Positions 9,286-19,117 are shown, counted from the stretch's first letter. The stretch: DNA of 64,000 bases from Novipirellula caenicola (GCF_039545035.1 NZ_BAABRO010000001.1:620001-684000); one strand, 5' to 3'. Notes: a model not told the origin generated them from the sequence alone. Program-made: numbers and translations.

Positions 9286-10569
9286 ATGCCCAGCAAACAT
9301 ACCTTGGATATCAAACGCGTTGCCATCTTGTTTGCGGGGGGTCCCGCTCCGGCTGCCAATGCAGTGATTTCGACTGCCGCATTTTCGTTCCTCGAAGAAG
9401 GGGCCCAGGTTTTTGGAATCAAGCATGGTTACAGCCGTTTGGCCGAATACACCGCCGCCGGGCCGCTGCAAGAGGGAACCGACTACATCCGGTTTTCTCA
9501 CGATTCGCTGACAAACGCGCGTAGCAGTCGCGGAATCATGATCGGCACCGCCAGAACCAACCCTGGCAAACACGTCAATTCGCCAGCCCATCTGAAAGAC
9601 CCTGAGTTGGTGGCCCCGCTGCGACGAGTCTACGAAGGTCTTTGTTCACTCGAGATTGATGCGTTGATTTCGATCGGCGGCGACGACACGCTCAAGACTG
9701 CGAACAAACTGAAGATGTTCCAGGACAATCTGCCTGCCGACGCTCGTCGATTCCCGATTGTGCATCTGCCTAAAACGATCGACAACGATTATTCGGGCAT
9801 CGATTTTACGTTTGGATTCTTCACCGCCGTGGAAACCTTGGCCGAAGAAATTCGCAACTTGAACTTTGACGCCGCTGCCGGCCGCTCCTACTTTCTTTGC
9901 GAAGCGATGGGACGTAGCGCCGGATGGCTCGCCTATGGAGCCGCGATTGCGGGCGAAGCCAGTATGGTGCTGAGCGTCGAAGACATTTGTGGCGCGTTGG
10001 CTGATGAAGAGATCATCAATCACGAAACCGGCGAGTCGCGAAAAGTGATGGCATTGGACCGAGTCGTCGATCGCATGGTCGACATGATGCTGGCCCGCGA
10101 ACGCGAAGGTCGCCAATATGGCACGATCGTGATCGCCGAAGGGATGGCCGAATACCTGCCCACCAAATACCTCGAAGGGGTCAGCCGCGACGATCATGGA
10201 CACATCAATATCTCGTCAATCAATCTGTCGACGATGATCTCGAAATTGGTTAGCGAGCGTTACAACGAGCGAACGGGCAAAACCCGCAAGGTCAACGGAT
10301 TGCAACTCGGGTACGAAGCTCGTTGCGCCCCGCCGCAGGCCTACGACGTGATGCTCGGATCGCAATTGGGCGTGGGTGCCTACCGAGCGCTCGTCGAAGA
10401 ACGACTCAATGGCGTGATGGTCTCGGTTTCCGGCCAGTTCGATTTGCACTTCGTCCCCTTCAGCCAACTGGTTGACCCAGAAACGCTGGTTACCAAAGTG
10501 CGGTTCATCGAGCAGAACAGCGACTTCCATCGCTTGGCTCGTTTCTTAGAAACCTGTATCGACAACTAA
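9286..10569 (+). CDS. 6-phosphofructokinase, pyrophosphate-type signature
   Basis: PFK phosphorylates fructose 6-phosphate to fructose 1,6-bisphosphate in glycolysis. The first loop reads FAGGPAPAANAVIS (residues 16-29). The phosphate-donor loop is GGDDTLKTA (about 131-139), with Asp where ATP enzymes have Gly (GGDGS), and the catalytic loop is PKTIDND (about 162-168), with Lys where ATP enzymes have Gly. Both replacements are established marks of PPi-dependent enzymes, so this is probably diphosphate-fructose-6-phosphate 1-phosphotransferase, which is reversible. The substrate region GRSAGWLAYGAAIAGEA is intact. The 427-residue length fits the group II long forms. Confidence 0.9.
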   Translation: MPSKHTLDIKRVAILFAGGPAPAANAVISTAAFSFLEEGAQVFGIKHGYSRLAEYTAAGPLQEGTDYIRFSHDSLTNARSSRGIMIGTARTNPGKHVNSPAHLKDPELVAPLRRVYEGLCSLEIDALISIGGDDTLKTANKLKMFQDNLPADARRFPIVHLPKTIDNDYSGIDFTFGFFTAVETLAEEIRNLNFDAAAGRSYFLCEAMGRSAGWLAYGAAIAGEASMVLSVEDICGALADEEIINHETGESRKVMALDRVVDRMVDMMLAREREGRQYGTIVIAEGMAEYLPTKYLEGVSRDDHGHINISSINLSTMISKLVSERYNERTGKTRKVNGLQLGYEARCAPPQAYDVMLGSQLGVGAYRALVEERLNGVMVSVSGQFDLHFVPFSQLVDPETLVTKVRFIEQNSDFHRLARFLETCIDN

Positions 10570-10626
10570 TCCGCGGCCGCCGCCAATCAAGCAGCCGCCA
10601 ATCAGGCTGCAGCCCGTGAAAACGAG

Positions 10627-10659
10627 GGGCGACAAGCTGCATTCTGCGGTTTGTCGCCC
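10627..10659 (+). terminator. Stem-loop downstream of the phosphofructokinase gene
   Basis: GGGCGACAA (10627-10635) pairs with TTGTCGCCC (10651-10659), 58 bp past the stop at 10569. The loop is 15 nt and no T-run follows. It is the only clear structure in the 3' part of this gap. Confidence 0.45.
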
Positions 10660-10880
10660 AAAGCCAGCGAAGTCGGCGATGACGCTCGCCAGAGCATCAA
10701 CAAGCGTGGATTATCGCCAGCCCTCGCAAATCACCACCTTCTGGCGCAGGTAGCTACCCCCAAAGATGCTTCACGGCATTTTTTCTTCTAGGGTTGATTC
10801 TCATTTCCCCTGCGCGGAACTCCGTAAATTCATTGTTTCCGCTAGAAACTTCTGCGAAACCGAGGGGTTAAAAGCATCAG

Positions 10881-10908
10881 CTGAGTTCCGAGTGGATGTC
10901 CGTATAAT
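10881..10908 (+). promoter_or_regulatory. Candidate sigma-70 promoter for the secretin-repeat/gspE/gspF operon
   Basis: A perfect -10 box TATAAT at 10903-10908 is preceded at 16 bp by CTGAGT (10881-10886), a three-of-six match to TTGACA. It lies about 180 bp before the ATG at 11086. The 516-bp gap 10570-11085 shows no convincing gene; a 73-codon frame at 10766 has no family features. Confidence 0.35.
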
Positions 10909-11085
10909 CGGTGCGCCCGCCTTAAAACCTCTATTCTGGGCCGTTCCACCAAGGCTTCACACGAGGAATTTAGCGAATCGTGATTAAGATAATCGGGTGG
11001 CGAACCGGTAGAGTGCCGCCCACAGCCAAAATCGCCCGCTTAGAAAAATAGTGGCCTCCTCTTCCACGGAATCGTTTTTTCGAGC

Positions 11086-14000
11086 ATGAAATACTCGCTC
11101 TTTTTCATTACCGTCGCGTTTGCTGTCTCGGTCGTGCCCCAGGTTTCGGCTCAGCAGCTCAATCCGCTTGATTCCAACGTCGATTCATCACCGGCACAGG
11201 TGCAATCGCAATCTGACCCCGCGGACAGCGGCGATGAGGCAACCGATTCGCCAACACCGCAGCCGACGGAACCGGTCGCAGAGTCCGAAGCGGCCTCAGA
11301 AACCGAGACGGCCTCTGTGTCAGAGGCGTCTCCCGAACCGACGGCTGCCGCGGAACCAGACGACACGGCGACCGCTCCGACGGCGATTGCGGCGGTCCCC
11401 AACAGCCAATCTAGCTCGCCGGAGACCCCCAATCGCGGCACCAACGATCCAGCGACGAGCCAAGAAAAATTCGTCTTCAATTTCTCGGGCGCAAGCTGGA
11501 AGGACGTGTTGGAATGGTTCTCCGAGCAAGCCGATCTCTCGCTGCAAATCGACCGCTTTCCTACGGGGTCGGTCAACTACGTCGATCCAAGTCGTTCGTA
11601 CACGGCTGCCGAAAGTTTGGATATCCTGAATCGCTTGCTGCTCGATCGCGGTTACGCGTTGGTCCGTCGCGGCCGCATGCTGCTGCTGATTGATTTGGAA
11701 GTCGAAAACGCTGCAAATTTAATCAGCGAAGTCGCCGAGCTGATCACCTTGGACGAATTGGATGACCGCAGCCGCAGTGACATCGTTAGCTGTGTCTTTC
11801 CCTTGGGCAGTTTAACGCCCGACGCGGCAAGACAAGAGATCGCACAACTGGTCGGTCCATGGGGACGCACCATCGTGCTCGATAGCGCCCGTCAAGTCAA
11901 AGTCACCGAGACCGTTGGCAAATTGCTTGCCATTCGTCAATTGCTCGAGAATGCCCGCGAGGCAGATTCAAACATTGTCGAAATCGTGCTCGAGCATCGT
12001 GGTAGCGAAGAGATGCTCGAAATCGCTCGCCCGCTGATCGGACTGGATCCAGGCCAAAATGCCAATGATGAGATCCGCATTTCCTTGGGACTGTACGGCG
12101 AACGTATCTATGCGACCGGATTGCCTGGCAAAGTCGCCTTGCTGGAAAGCATCATTAAAAAGGCCGACAAACCACTCGCCGTTGCTGATCCCAATGGCCA
12201 AACCGAAGTCGCGTTGCCGGTATTCGAAACGCACCCGGTCAAGACTGCAGATTCGACCACGGTCTTTGACGTGCTGCAAACCTTGTTGGCAGGGACTCCC
12301 GACGCTCGCATTGCAGTTGACCCAAAAACCAACGCGATTGTTTCCTTTGCTCGTCCGGAAACGCAAGCGATGATTGCAGCTACGATTGCAAAACTCGAAG
12401 GCAACGGCCAGGACTTTAAAGTCATTAACCTTCGCCGTCTTGATCCCGCGCAAGCGTTGTTGACGATCAACAAATTCTTTGGGGTCACAGCCGAAGGCGG
12501 CACCGGACCAATCGTCGATGGCGACCCCGAAACAGGGCGTTTATGGATTCGTGGAACCACCGATGAAATTGCCATGATCGAGCGATTGATCGGTGAACTC
12601 GAAGGCGAAGACGTGCTCGGGTCGATGAGCGAGAAAGTCCGTGTTTTGCCTTATACCGGCCAAGCGGCCGAAGACGCACTTCGCCAAGTCCAAAGCGTAT
12701 GGTCGACGCTGGGACGCAAAAACGACATTCGCACAATCCGCACTTCGGGATCGTCATCGTCCTCGGGTCATCAAATGCCCGAACGACGAGTGCACCCTCC
12801 GCAACCCAATGACAACGACCAGCCTAGCTATGATTCGGGACCAACCGAGGATCGCGTTCCTCGGTTACCAATCGACAGTCGCACCGGAGTCCGATCCGGC
12901 CGCGGATTGGATTACCAATTTGTCACGGCGCCCGCTGCTAACGATGACGCCGAAGCTCAGCAAAGCCCGGTTTCCACCTCCAACACCATTTCGCCGGACA
13001 ATCGCTCGTCGTCCTCCGACGCCTCTTCTCCCGAAGTTCGCTTTCAATACCAAGGTTCGGACATCGTCATCCAGTTTTCACCTGCGGGGATGATCGTTGC
13101 GTCAGAGGACACCGAAGCGCTCGATGCATTCGAAGCGTTAATGCAATCGTTTTCGTCATCGGCCAGTGTCCAGTCGGATTTGCCAACCATTTTTTGGCTC
13201 AAGTACGCCAAAGCGGACGCTGCCGCCGAATTGATCGCGACGATCTTGGGCGGGATCGATAGCGGCATGTCCGCCATCTCGGATCCGCTCGGTGGATTAG
13301 GCGGACTCGGTGGCGGAATGATGGGACTGCTTGGCATGGGCGGCGGCGGTGGTGGCGGCGAGGAATCGTCGGCGAAATCGATTTTGACCAGCACCGGATC
13401 GGTTAGCATCGTTCCTGATGCTCGCTTGAACGCATTGATTGTTCAAGCCAACGCCATCGACCTTGAAACGATCGAAATCATTTTGCGAAAGATTGACATT
13501 CAAGAAAGTCCCGAAGAGATTGAGATTGTCGCCAAACCAGCCTTGATTCCCGTGATCTACCAAGACGCCAAAAGTGTCGCCGAAGTGGTCAAAAGTGTGT
13601 TTGCCGACAAGATGGCATCGGCGAACGAATCAGGCCGCGGTGGTGGCGGTGGCGGTCAGGCAAATCCGCAAGACATTATCGCGGCACTTCGTGGCGGGGG
13701 ACGCGGAGGTCGTGGCGGAGGTGGCGGCGGCACCTCGACTCAAAGTGAGCCTGCCAAAATTACCGTTTCCGTTGACGAACGCAGTAATTCGCTGATCGTC
13801 ACCGCGACACCTCAAGATTTCAACCAAGTACGCGATCTCGTTCTGGCCTTGGACGAGGGTGGCATGCAGACCGAAGAACGCGTCGAAGTGGTCACGCTCA
13901 AAGGGGACATCAAAGCTGATATTGTCAAACAAGCACTCGAATCGATCCTCGGAACAAGTGTCAAAACGACGAGCTCGTCCACCGATTCGAAATCCAGTAG

Positions 14001-14214
14001 CAGCTCGTCAACATCGTCCAGTAATGGCAATTCGAGCACACCGAGCTCCGACGACATCCAGCGCCGAATCGAAATGTTTCGTGCACTGCGAGGCGGCGGG
14101 GGCGACACCGGTGGCGGCCGTACCGGCGGTTTTGGCGGCGGTGGTCGAACCGGCGGCGGTGGAGGTGGCGGTGGACGCACCGGCGGTGGTGGCGGCGGCG
14201 GTCGCGGACGCTAA
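11086..14214 (+). CDS. Secreted protein built of secretin N-type repeats, lacking the secretin channel domain
   Basis: A signal peptide (MKYSLFFITVAFAVSVVPQVSAQQ) is followed by an acidic Ser/Thr/Pro/Glu/Ala-rich linker to about residue 125. An STN/N0-like domain follows (VFNFSGASWKDVLEWFSEQADLSLQI..., about 128-205) and then at least four N1/N2-type repeats of the form V-x-L-x-x-A-D-A...V-x-D-x-R-x-N-x-L-I-V, including SIVPDARLNALIVQA and ITVSVDERSNSLIVTA. These are the periplasmic ring modules of GspD/PilQ. The C-terminal beta-barrel with its VPxLGxIPxLGxLF end is absent; the protein ends in Gly-rich low complexity. GspE and GspF genes follow on the same strand, so it probably serves that secretion or pilus machine as a periplasmic scaffold. 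Confidence 0.85.
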   Translation: MKYSLFFITVAFAVSVVPQVSAQQLNPLDSNVDSSPAQVQSQSDPADSGDEATDSPTPQPTEPVAESEAASETETASVSEASPEPTAAAEPDDTATAPTAIAAVPNSQSSSPETPNRGTNDPATSQEKFVFNFSGASWKDVLEWFSEQADLSLQIDRFPTGSVNYVDPSRSYTAAESLDILNRLLLDRGYALVRRGRMLLLIDLEVENAANLISEVAELITLDELDDRSRSDIVSCVFPLGSLTPDAARQEIAQLVGPWGRTIVLDSARQVKVTETVGKLLAIRQLLENAREADSNIVEIVLEHRGSEEMLEIARPLIGLDPGQNANDEIRISLGLYGERIYATGLPGKVALLESIIKKADKPLAVADPNGQTEVALPVFETHPVKTADSTTVFDVLQTLLAGTPDARIAVDPKTNAIVSFARPETQAMIAATIAKLEGNGQDFKVINLRRLDPAQALLTINKFFGVTAEGGTGPIVDGDPETGRLWIRGTTDEIAMIERLIGELEGEDVLGSMSEKVRVLPYTGQAAEDALRQVQSVWSTLGRKNDIRTIRTSGSSSSSGHQMPERRVHPPQPNDNDQPSYDSGPTEDRVPRLPIDSRTGVRSGRGLDYQFVTAPAANDDAEAQQSPVSTSNTISPDNRSSSSDASSPEVRFQYQGSDIVIQFSPAGMIVASEDTEALDAFEALMQSFSSSASVQSDLPTIFWLKYAKADAAAELIATILGGIDSGMSAISDPLGGLGGLGGGMMGLLGMGGGGGGGEESSAKSILTSTGSVSIVPDARLNALIVQANAIDLETIEIILRKIDIQESPEEIEIVAKPALIPVIYQDAKSVAEVVKSVFADKMASANESGRGGGGGGQANPQDIIAALRGGGRGGRGGGGGGTSTQSEPAKITVSVDERSNSLIVTATPQDFNQVRDLVLALDEGGMQTEERVEVVTLKGDIKADIVKQALESILGTSVKTTSSSTDSKSSSSSSTSSSNGNSSTPSSDDIQRRIEMFRALRGGGGDTGGGRTGGFGGGGRTGGGGGGGGRTGGGGGGGRGR

Positions 14215-14385
14215 CCCCATCCCCCAAGGAACCTCACGCATTTGTTCGCAGAGGGTGAAATGAATTCTTCTGCGAATTGCGGTACACTTAAGCAGCATCG
14301 CTATCCGCTCCCCGCCAAGCGATGACTGCAGCGCGGCATCCCCTAACGCCGCTTGACCCGACACATTGCTAGAAAGATCGAAACG

Positions 14386-16080
14386 ATGATCATGCATGCT
14401 GGTGAAATCCTGAAACGACGCGGATTACTCACCCCCGAGCAACTCGAACAAAGCCGGCAAAGCGACTGTCCCAGTGTCGTTCAAGCGGCGATCGAGTTGG
14501 GATACATCGCCGAGCGCGACGCGTTGGGTGCATTGGCCGAAGAAGTTGGACTCGATTACGTCGACCTTCGCGAAATCGATGTTGACCTAAAGGCGCTCGA
14601 AGGATTCCCACAAAAACTGATCTACCGCCAATCGCTGTTCCCGATTGGCTTCGAAGACGGTTCGATCGTGGTGGCAACGTCCGACCCGCTGGACCTGTAT
14701 CCGCTTGACGAAGCGAGTGCGGCGACCGGCAAGAACATCGTTCCGGTGGTCGCCGAACGTGCTGAAATCGCACGCCTGGTCAAACAGCATCTCGGCGTCG
14801 GCAGCGAAACGGTCGAAGGCCTGATGGCCGCGGTCGAAGAAGACGACGTCGAATTGCTCGATGCGTTTGAAGCCGATGGCAGCGAATTGAGCGAGATGGC
14901 GCAAGAAGCGTCGGTGGTTCGTTTGGTCAACGAAATTCTGCTCGAAGCCATCGAAACGCGTGCGAGTGACATTCACATCGAAAGCCAATCCGACGGAATC
15001 CAAATCCGCTATCGCATCGACGGCATCCTGCACCCGCAACCTGCTCCGCCAGAGATAAATCGATTTCAAGCCGCGATCATCAGCCGTCTTAAGATCATGG
15101 CTCGGATGAACATTGCCGAAAAACGATTGCCGCAAGACGGACGGATCAAATTGCGCGTCCATGGCCGTGAAGTCGACATCCGGCTTAGCGTGATCCCGAT
15201 GATCCACGGCGAAGGCTTGGTCATGCGTGTGTTGGACAAGTCGTCGATGGTGTTCAACCTCGAAGGCTTGGGGATGAACCCTCAAATCTACGAAACGTTC
15301 AGCAAGATTATCGAGTATCCGCACGGCATCGTGCTGGTTACCGGGCCTACGGGGTCAGGTAAAACGACGACGCTGTACAGCAGTTTGCTGCAAATCCGCA
15401 GCCCCGAAACCAAGATCATCACCACCGAAGACCCGGTCGAGTACCAGCTTGACGGTATCAACCAGATTCAAGTTCATCCGAAAATCGGGCTGACCTTTGC
15501 CGCGTCGCTTCGCAGCATCCTGCGTCATGACCCCGACGTGGTGCTGGTGGGGGAAATTCGCGACCTTGAAACCGCAGAAAATGCGATTCAAGCCTCGCTG
15601 ACGGGTCACTTGGTATTCAGCACGTTACATACAAACGATGCCGCCGGAGCGTTTACCCGTATGGGTGACATGGGGGTCGAGCCATTCTTGGTCGCTGGGA
15701 CCGTCGAAGCCGTGATGGCGCAGCGGCTGGTGCGTCGTTTGTGCAAACATTGCAAACAACCCATGACCGATCCAAAATCCGAAGTGCCGAGCGACTTTCC
15801 TTGGGATCGCGCTGGCGACGCCGTGCTGTATCGCAGCGTCGGTTGCCGCGAATGTCGTCACGTTGGCTATTCTGGTCGTATGGGGATTTACGAGTTGTTG
15901 GTGACATCCGATACCATCCGCCAACTCGCGCAAGACCGTGCCAGCAGCTGGGACATCCGCAAGGAAGCAGTCAAAAACGGGATGCGAACGCTGCGAATGG
16001 ATGCTTGGGACAAAGTCATTGCAGGTCAAACCAGTGTCGACGAAGTGCTTCGCGTCACCAAGGGCGAAGCGATCGCATAG
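14386..16080 (+). CDS. gspE: Type II secretion / type IV pilus assembly ATPase (GspE/PilB family)
   Basis: This cytoplasmic hexameric ATPase drives pseudopilus or pilus assembly. Residues 1-150 form an MshEN/T2SSE-N domain (LKRRGLLTPEQLEQ...), followed by a linker and the AAA-like core: Walker A GPTGSGKTTTLYSS near residue 320, Walker B DPDVVLVGEIRDLETAENAI, the His box SLTGHLVFSTLHTNDA, and a four-cysteine zinc site (CKHC near 452, CREC near 486). All expected motifs are intact. ATG 14386 was chosen because it follows GAAAGA and starts the conserved region; an in-frame TTG at 14353 is less likely. The gene lies between the secretin-repeat gene (171 bp before) and gspF (72 bp after). Confidence 0.93.
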   Translation: MIMHAGEILKRRGLLTPEQLEQSRQSDCPSVVQAAIELGYIAERDALGALAEEVGLDYVDLREIDVDLKALEGFPQKLIYRQSLFPIGFEDGSIVVATSDPLDLYPLDEASAATGKNIVPVVAERAEIARLVKQHLGVGSETVEGLMAAVEEDDVELLDAFEADGSELSEMAQEASVVRLVNEILLEAIETRASDIHIESQSDGIQIRYRIDGILHPQPAPPEINRFQAAIISRLKIMARMNIAEKRLPQDGRIKLRVHGREVDIRLSVIPMIHGEGLVMRVLDKSSMVFNLEGLGMNPQIYETFSKIIEYPHGIVLVTGPTGSGKTTTLYSSLLQIRSPETKIITTEDPVEYQLDGINQIQVHPKIGLTFAASLRSILRHDPDVVLVGEIRDLETAENAIQASLTGHLVFSTLHTNDAAGAFTRMGDMGVEPFLVAGTVEAVMAQRLVRRLCKHCKQPMTDPKSEVPSDFPWDRAGDAVLYRSVGCRECRHVGYSGRMGIYELLVTSDTIRQLAQDRASSWDIRKEAVKNGMRTLRMDAWDKVIAGQTSVDEVLRVTKGEAIA

Positions 16081-16152
16081 TCGTCACCGGCGACTCGAAA
16101 CGAAACACCTTAGCACGTCACTTTAGAAAAACTCTTAAATCGCCCCGCCCTA

Positions 16153-17373
16153 ATGCCAACCTTTGCTTACACCGCACGCGACTCGACCGGCAAACAGGTC
16201 AACGGAACCATCGAAGCGGGCACGGAACGCGAAGTCACTTCGATCCTGTCCGAACGATCGTTATTTCCTGTCAAAGTCAGCGATGTTGCCAATAGCAAAG
16301 CGTCGTCGCTAGGCAGCATGTTCAATCGCCGCAAAAAGGTGAATGGACAAACGATGGCGGTGTTCTACAGCCAACTCGCCTCACTGCTGCGAAGCGGTGT
16401 GCCGATGATTCGCTCGTTGAACGTGCTCAGCTCGCAAACCTCGAACCCTGTTTTGAAAGAGGTCTTGCAGGACGTTCGTGAACGTGTCGAAGAAGGCGAA
16501 ACCTTGGGCCAAACGATGGCCCGTTATCCAGGCGTCTTCAGCGACATGGGAACCAACATGGTTCGTGCTGGAGCCGAAGGTGGATTTCTCGAAGATGCAC
16601 TCGATCGCGTCGGCGCGTTTACCGAACTCCAGGAAGACCTCAAAGGCCGAACGGTCAGCGCGATGGCCTACCCGGTCTTCTTGTTTTCCGTGGGCAGCGT
16701 CGTGATCGTCGCGTTGCTAGTGTTCTTTGTCCCCAAATTTGACATGCTGTTTGATCGGCTACGTCGCAAAGGTGAAATGCCATGGGCCACCGAAGCGCTG
16801 CTGGGTTTTAGCCAATTCCTGCAAGAGTGGGGATGGTTGTTCCTAGTCGGCATGGTGGTTTCATTGATCGTGATCAAAATCAAACTCGACAGCGAATCGG
16901 GGCAAGAGTGGGCTGACCGGATCAAACTAAAGATCCCCGTGCTCGGCGACATCTTGATGAATCTCGCCGTCGCGCGTTTCTGCCGAGTGCTCGGAACGCT
17001 GCTTGGTAACGGGGTTCCGATCCTGAGGTCGCTCGAGATCAGCCGCAGTGCGACCGGCAACCGCTTGCTCAGTAAATCGATTGCCAACGCGACCGAAAAC
17101 ATTCGCAGTGGTGAAAGCTTGGCATCGCCGCTGCGAGCGTCCGGTTACATGCCCGTCAGCGTGACCGAAATGATCAGCGTGGGCGAAGAGAGCAACTCGC
17201 TGGACCGAGTGCTTCCCGAGATTGCCGATTCGCTGGAAAAACGGACGTTTCGCCGACTCGATCTGTTCGTTCGCTTGCTCGAACCGTTGATGTTGTTGAT
17301 CATGGCCGTATTGGTGCTTGCCGTCGTGATGGCACTGCTGGTTCCCGTCCTAAAGAGCAGCACGACGCTGTAG
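16153..17373 (+). CDS. gspF: Type II secretion inner-membrane platform protein GspF/PilC
   Basis: GspF is the polytopic platform that couples the ATPase to the pseudopilus. The 406-residue protein starts with the family hallmark MPTFAYTARDSTGKQVNGTIEA, has two T2SSF helical domains (about 70-195 and 273-396) with duplicated ...GxxLxxxLxxxG/PxxxxxMxxxGEExGxL motifs, and membrane segments near 170-195, 224-240 and 376-398. It is full length, and follows gspE by 72 bp on the same strand. Pseudopilins and other Gsp genes are not in the window. Confidence 0.93.
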   Translation: MPTFAYTARDSTGKQVNGTIEAGTEREVTSILSERSLFPVKVSDVANSKASSLGSMFNRRKKVNGQTMAVFYSQLASLLRSGVPMIRSLNVLSSQTSNPVLKEVLQDVRERVEEGETLGQTMARYPGVFSDMGTNMVRAGAEGGFLEDALDRVGAFTELQEDLKGRTVSAMAYPVFLFSVGSVVIVALLVFFVPKFDMLFDRLRRKGEMPWATEALLGFSQFLQEWGWLFLVGMVVSLIVIKIKLDSESGQEWADRIKLKIPVLGDILMNLAVARFCRVLGTLLGNGVPILRSLEISRSATGNRLLSKSIANATENIRSGESLASPLRASGYMPVSVTEMISVGEESNSLDRVLPEIADSLEKRTFRRLDLFVRLLEPLMLLIMAVLVLAVVMALLVPVLKSSTTL

Positions 17374-17468
17374 CTCGCTCCCGTGCCCCCCCAAATCCCG
17401 CCTGTTCCATCGCGATGCCCAGTCCCATCGGTGTCGCCCCGCCACCCTCTTGCACACCTGGTTATTCG

Positions 17469-18626
17469 ATGCTTGCAATCACCGGCCGGTTCGTTGTTTT
17501 GACGCTGACGCTGTTTGGCATTCCGTTACTGGCCGCCGAGCCGGAGCCATCGCGTCGCGACGCGATCAAACCCAACGCGTTTGAATCCATTGACGACTTA
17601 GTCAATCAAGCGATCGAACAAGGCAAGCTTCCCGGTGCGGTCGTCACGATCGGGCATCAAGGCGATGTGGTGTTCCAGCGTGCGTACGGACACCGGCAAC
17701 TCGAACCAACCGCCGTTGCGATGACCGTCGACACGGTATTTGATCTGGCTTCGCTCACCAAACCGATCGCAACCGCGACAAGCGTGATGACCCTCGTCGA
17801 GAAGGGACGGATCAATTTGAACGATACCGTGTCGCAGCACTTACCCGAGTTTGGCAATCATGGCAAAGAAGAAATCACGATCAAACAGCTGTTGCTGCAC
17901 ACCAGCGGGCTGACCCCGGACAATGCACTCTCGGATTACACCGAGTCGCCCGAGCGGGCAATCCAAAATGTGATGAAGCTAGGGTTGAACTACACGCCGG
18001 GATCGAAGTTCCGCTACTCGGATGTCGGCTTCATTGTGCTCGGAGAAATCGTTCGTCGTAAAACCGGAATGGATTTGAACGCGTATTCGCAGCAAGCCAT
18101 CTTTGCACCGCTGGGAATGAAAGAAACGAGCTACAAACCGGCGACGCCACTGCAGCAGCGTGCTGCCACGACGCAGCAACGCGACGGACATTGGATGCAA
18201 GGCGAAGTCCATGACCCGCGAGCCTATGCACTGGGCGGTGTGGCTGGACACGCGGGACTGTTCAGCACCGCGGCAGATCTGTCGATCTATGCTGCCGCGA
18301 TGTGCAATCGAGGAAGCCTCGACAACACAACGATCATCTCCGAAAAAACCTTTGCCGAAATGACCGCGTCGTATTCAGTTCCCGGCGACGCAGTGCGTGG
18401 TCTCGGTTGGGACAAACAATCGGGCTACTCATCCAACCGAGGCAAGACAATGACCGACACGGCGTTTGGCCACGGCGGGTTCACCGGCACTGCAATGTGG
18501 ATCGATCCCGAACTCGAACTCTTTGTGATCTTCCTAAGCAATCGAGTGCACCCCGATGGCAGGGGCAGTGTCAATGCGTTGGCCGGACAAATCGGCACGA
18601 TCGCCGCCGACGCGGTGAAACCGTGA
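17469..18626 (+). CDS. Exported serine hydrolase, beta-lactamase class C / DD-peptidase fold
   Basis: The ATG at 17469 begins a signal peptide (MLAITGRFVVLTLTLFGIPLLAAEP); longer starts add a proline-rich leader. The serine-lysine motif SLTK lies near residue 95, the YSD (Tyr-x-Asn equivalent) near 182 and the third motif HGGFTGT near 334, all in the spacing of class C penicillin-binding-like hydrolases. Such proteins act in the periplasm on peptidoglycan peptides, esters or amides; the substrate cannot be read from sequence. The 385-residue length is normal. It follows gspF by 95 bp and could be co-transcribed, though the function is unrelated. Confidence 0.88.
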   Translation: MLAITGRFVVLTLTLFGIPLLAAEPEPSRRDAIKPNAFESIDDLVNQAIEQGKLPGAVVTIGHQGDVVFQRAYGHRQLEPTAVAMTVDTVFDLASLTKPIATATSVMTLVEKGRINLNDTVSQHLPEFGNHGKEEITIKQLLLHTSGLTPDNALSDYTESPERAIQNVMKLGLNYTPGSKFRYSDVGFIVLGEIVRRKTGMDLNAYSQQAIFAPLGMKETSYKPATPLQQRAATTQQRDGHWMQGEVHDPRAYALGGVAGHAGLFSTAADLSIYAAAMCNRGSLDNTTIISEKTFAEMTASYSVPGDAVRGLGWDKQSGYSSNRGKTMTDTAFGHGGFTGTAMWIDPELELFVIFLSNRVHPDGRGSVNALAGQIGTIAADAVKP

Positions 18627-18724
18627 TTCGATGACGTTGATGCCGCTCTGTCTGTCCGGCTCTTGATGTAGACGATGTTAAGGCAGATGACATTGCGATT
18701 GATGATGGCTACAAGCCTATCCAA

Positions 18725-18754
18725 CGGGTGAAGCGGCTACGGGTGAAGCGGCTA
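18725..18754. repeat. 15-bp tandem duplication across a stop codon
   Basis: CGGGTGAAGCGGCTA occurs twice head to tail (18725-18739, 18740-18754). The second copy contains the stop codon of the ArsR-type gene, so the duplication left the protein end unchanged. Confidence 0.8.
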
Positions 18755-19117
18755 CTGGGGCAGAAATCGGCTTTCGATACAGGCCATCAACTGTTTCAGA
18801 TGGGGCTCGGCGACTTGGTAGTAGACGCGGCGGCCTTCCCGCTGGCTGGTAAAAAAACCACACCGCTGCATCAACCGCAAATGTTCCGAGGCCACGTTGT
18901 CGGGGATCTCACAATCCGTCGCCAACTCGCCCACGGTGTAGCGTCCTTCTAACAGCAATTGGATCATCCGCAACCGCACCGGATGCGCGATCGTCTTCAA
19001 ACACTCCGCTGCCTCCGCAAACGCCGCACTGCCACTACCGCTCTGCCGGGCGTCCGATTTAGCGGATTCACGGCGAACCGGGTTTGCGGATTTCGCCACT
19101 GCTTTTTTCTTTGCCAT
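18752..19117 (-). CDS. ArsR/SmtB-family winged-helix regulator
   Basis: A basic, Ala/Lys-rich N-terminal tail of about 35 residues precedes a winged helix-turn-helix: ECLKTIAHPVRLRMIQLLLEGRYTVGELA (about 38-66), recognition helix DNVASEHLRLMQRCGFFTSQREG and wing RRVYYQVAEPHL. The classic metal-site ELCVC motif is replaced by ELATDCEI, with a single Cys, so a thiol or other signal is more likely than a classic alpha-3 metal site. It is convergent with the upstream hydrolase. Its target is unknown; no divergent efflux or redox gene lies next to it. Confidence 0.88.
   Translation of the reverse strand: MAKKKAVAKSANPVRRESAKSDARQSGSGSAAFAEAAECLKTIAHPVRLRMIQLLLEGRYTVGELATDCEIPDNVASEHLRLMQRCGFFTSQREGRRVYYQVAEPHLKQLMACIESRFLPQ

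Noticed and set aside
10766-10987. Small 73-codon gene upstream of the secretin-repeat gene
   Set aside because: No RBS, no features, and the likely promoter -10 TATAAT lies inside it.
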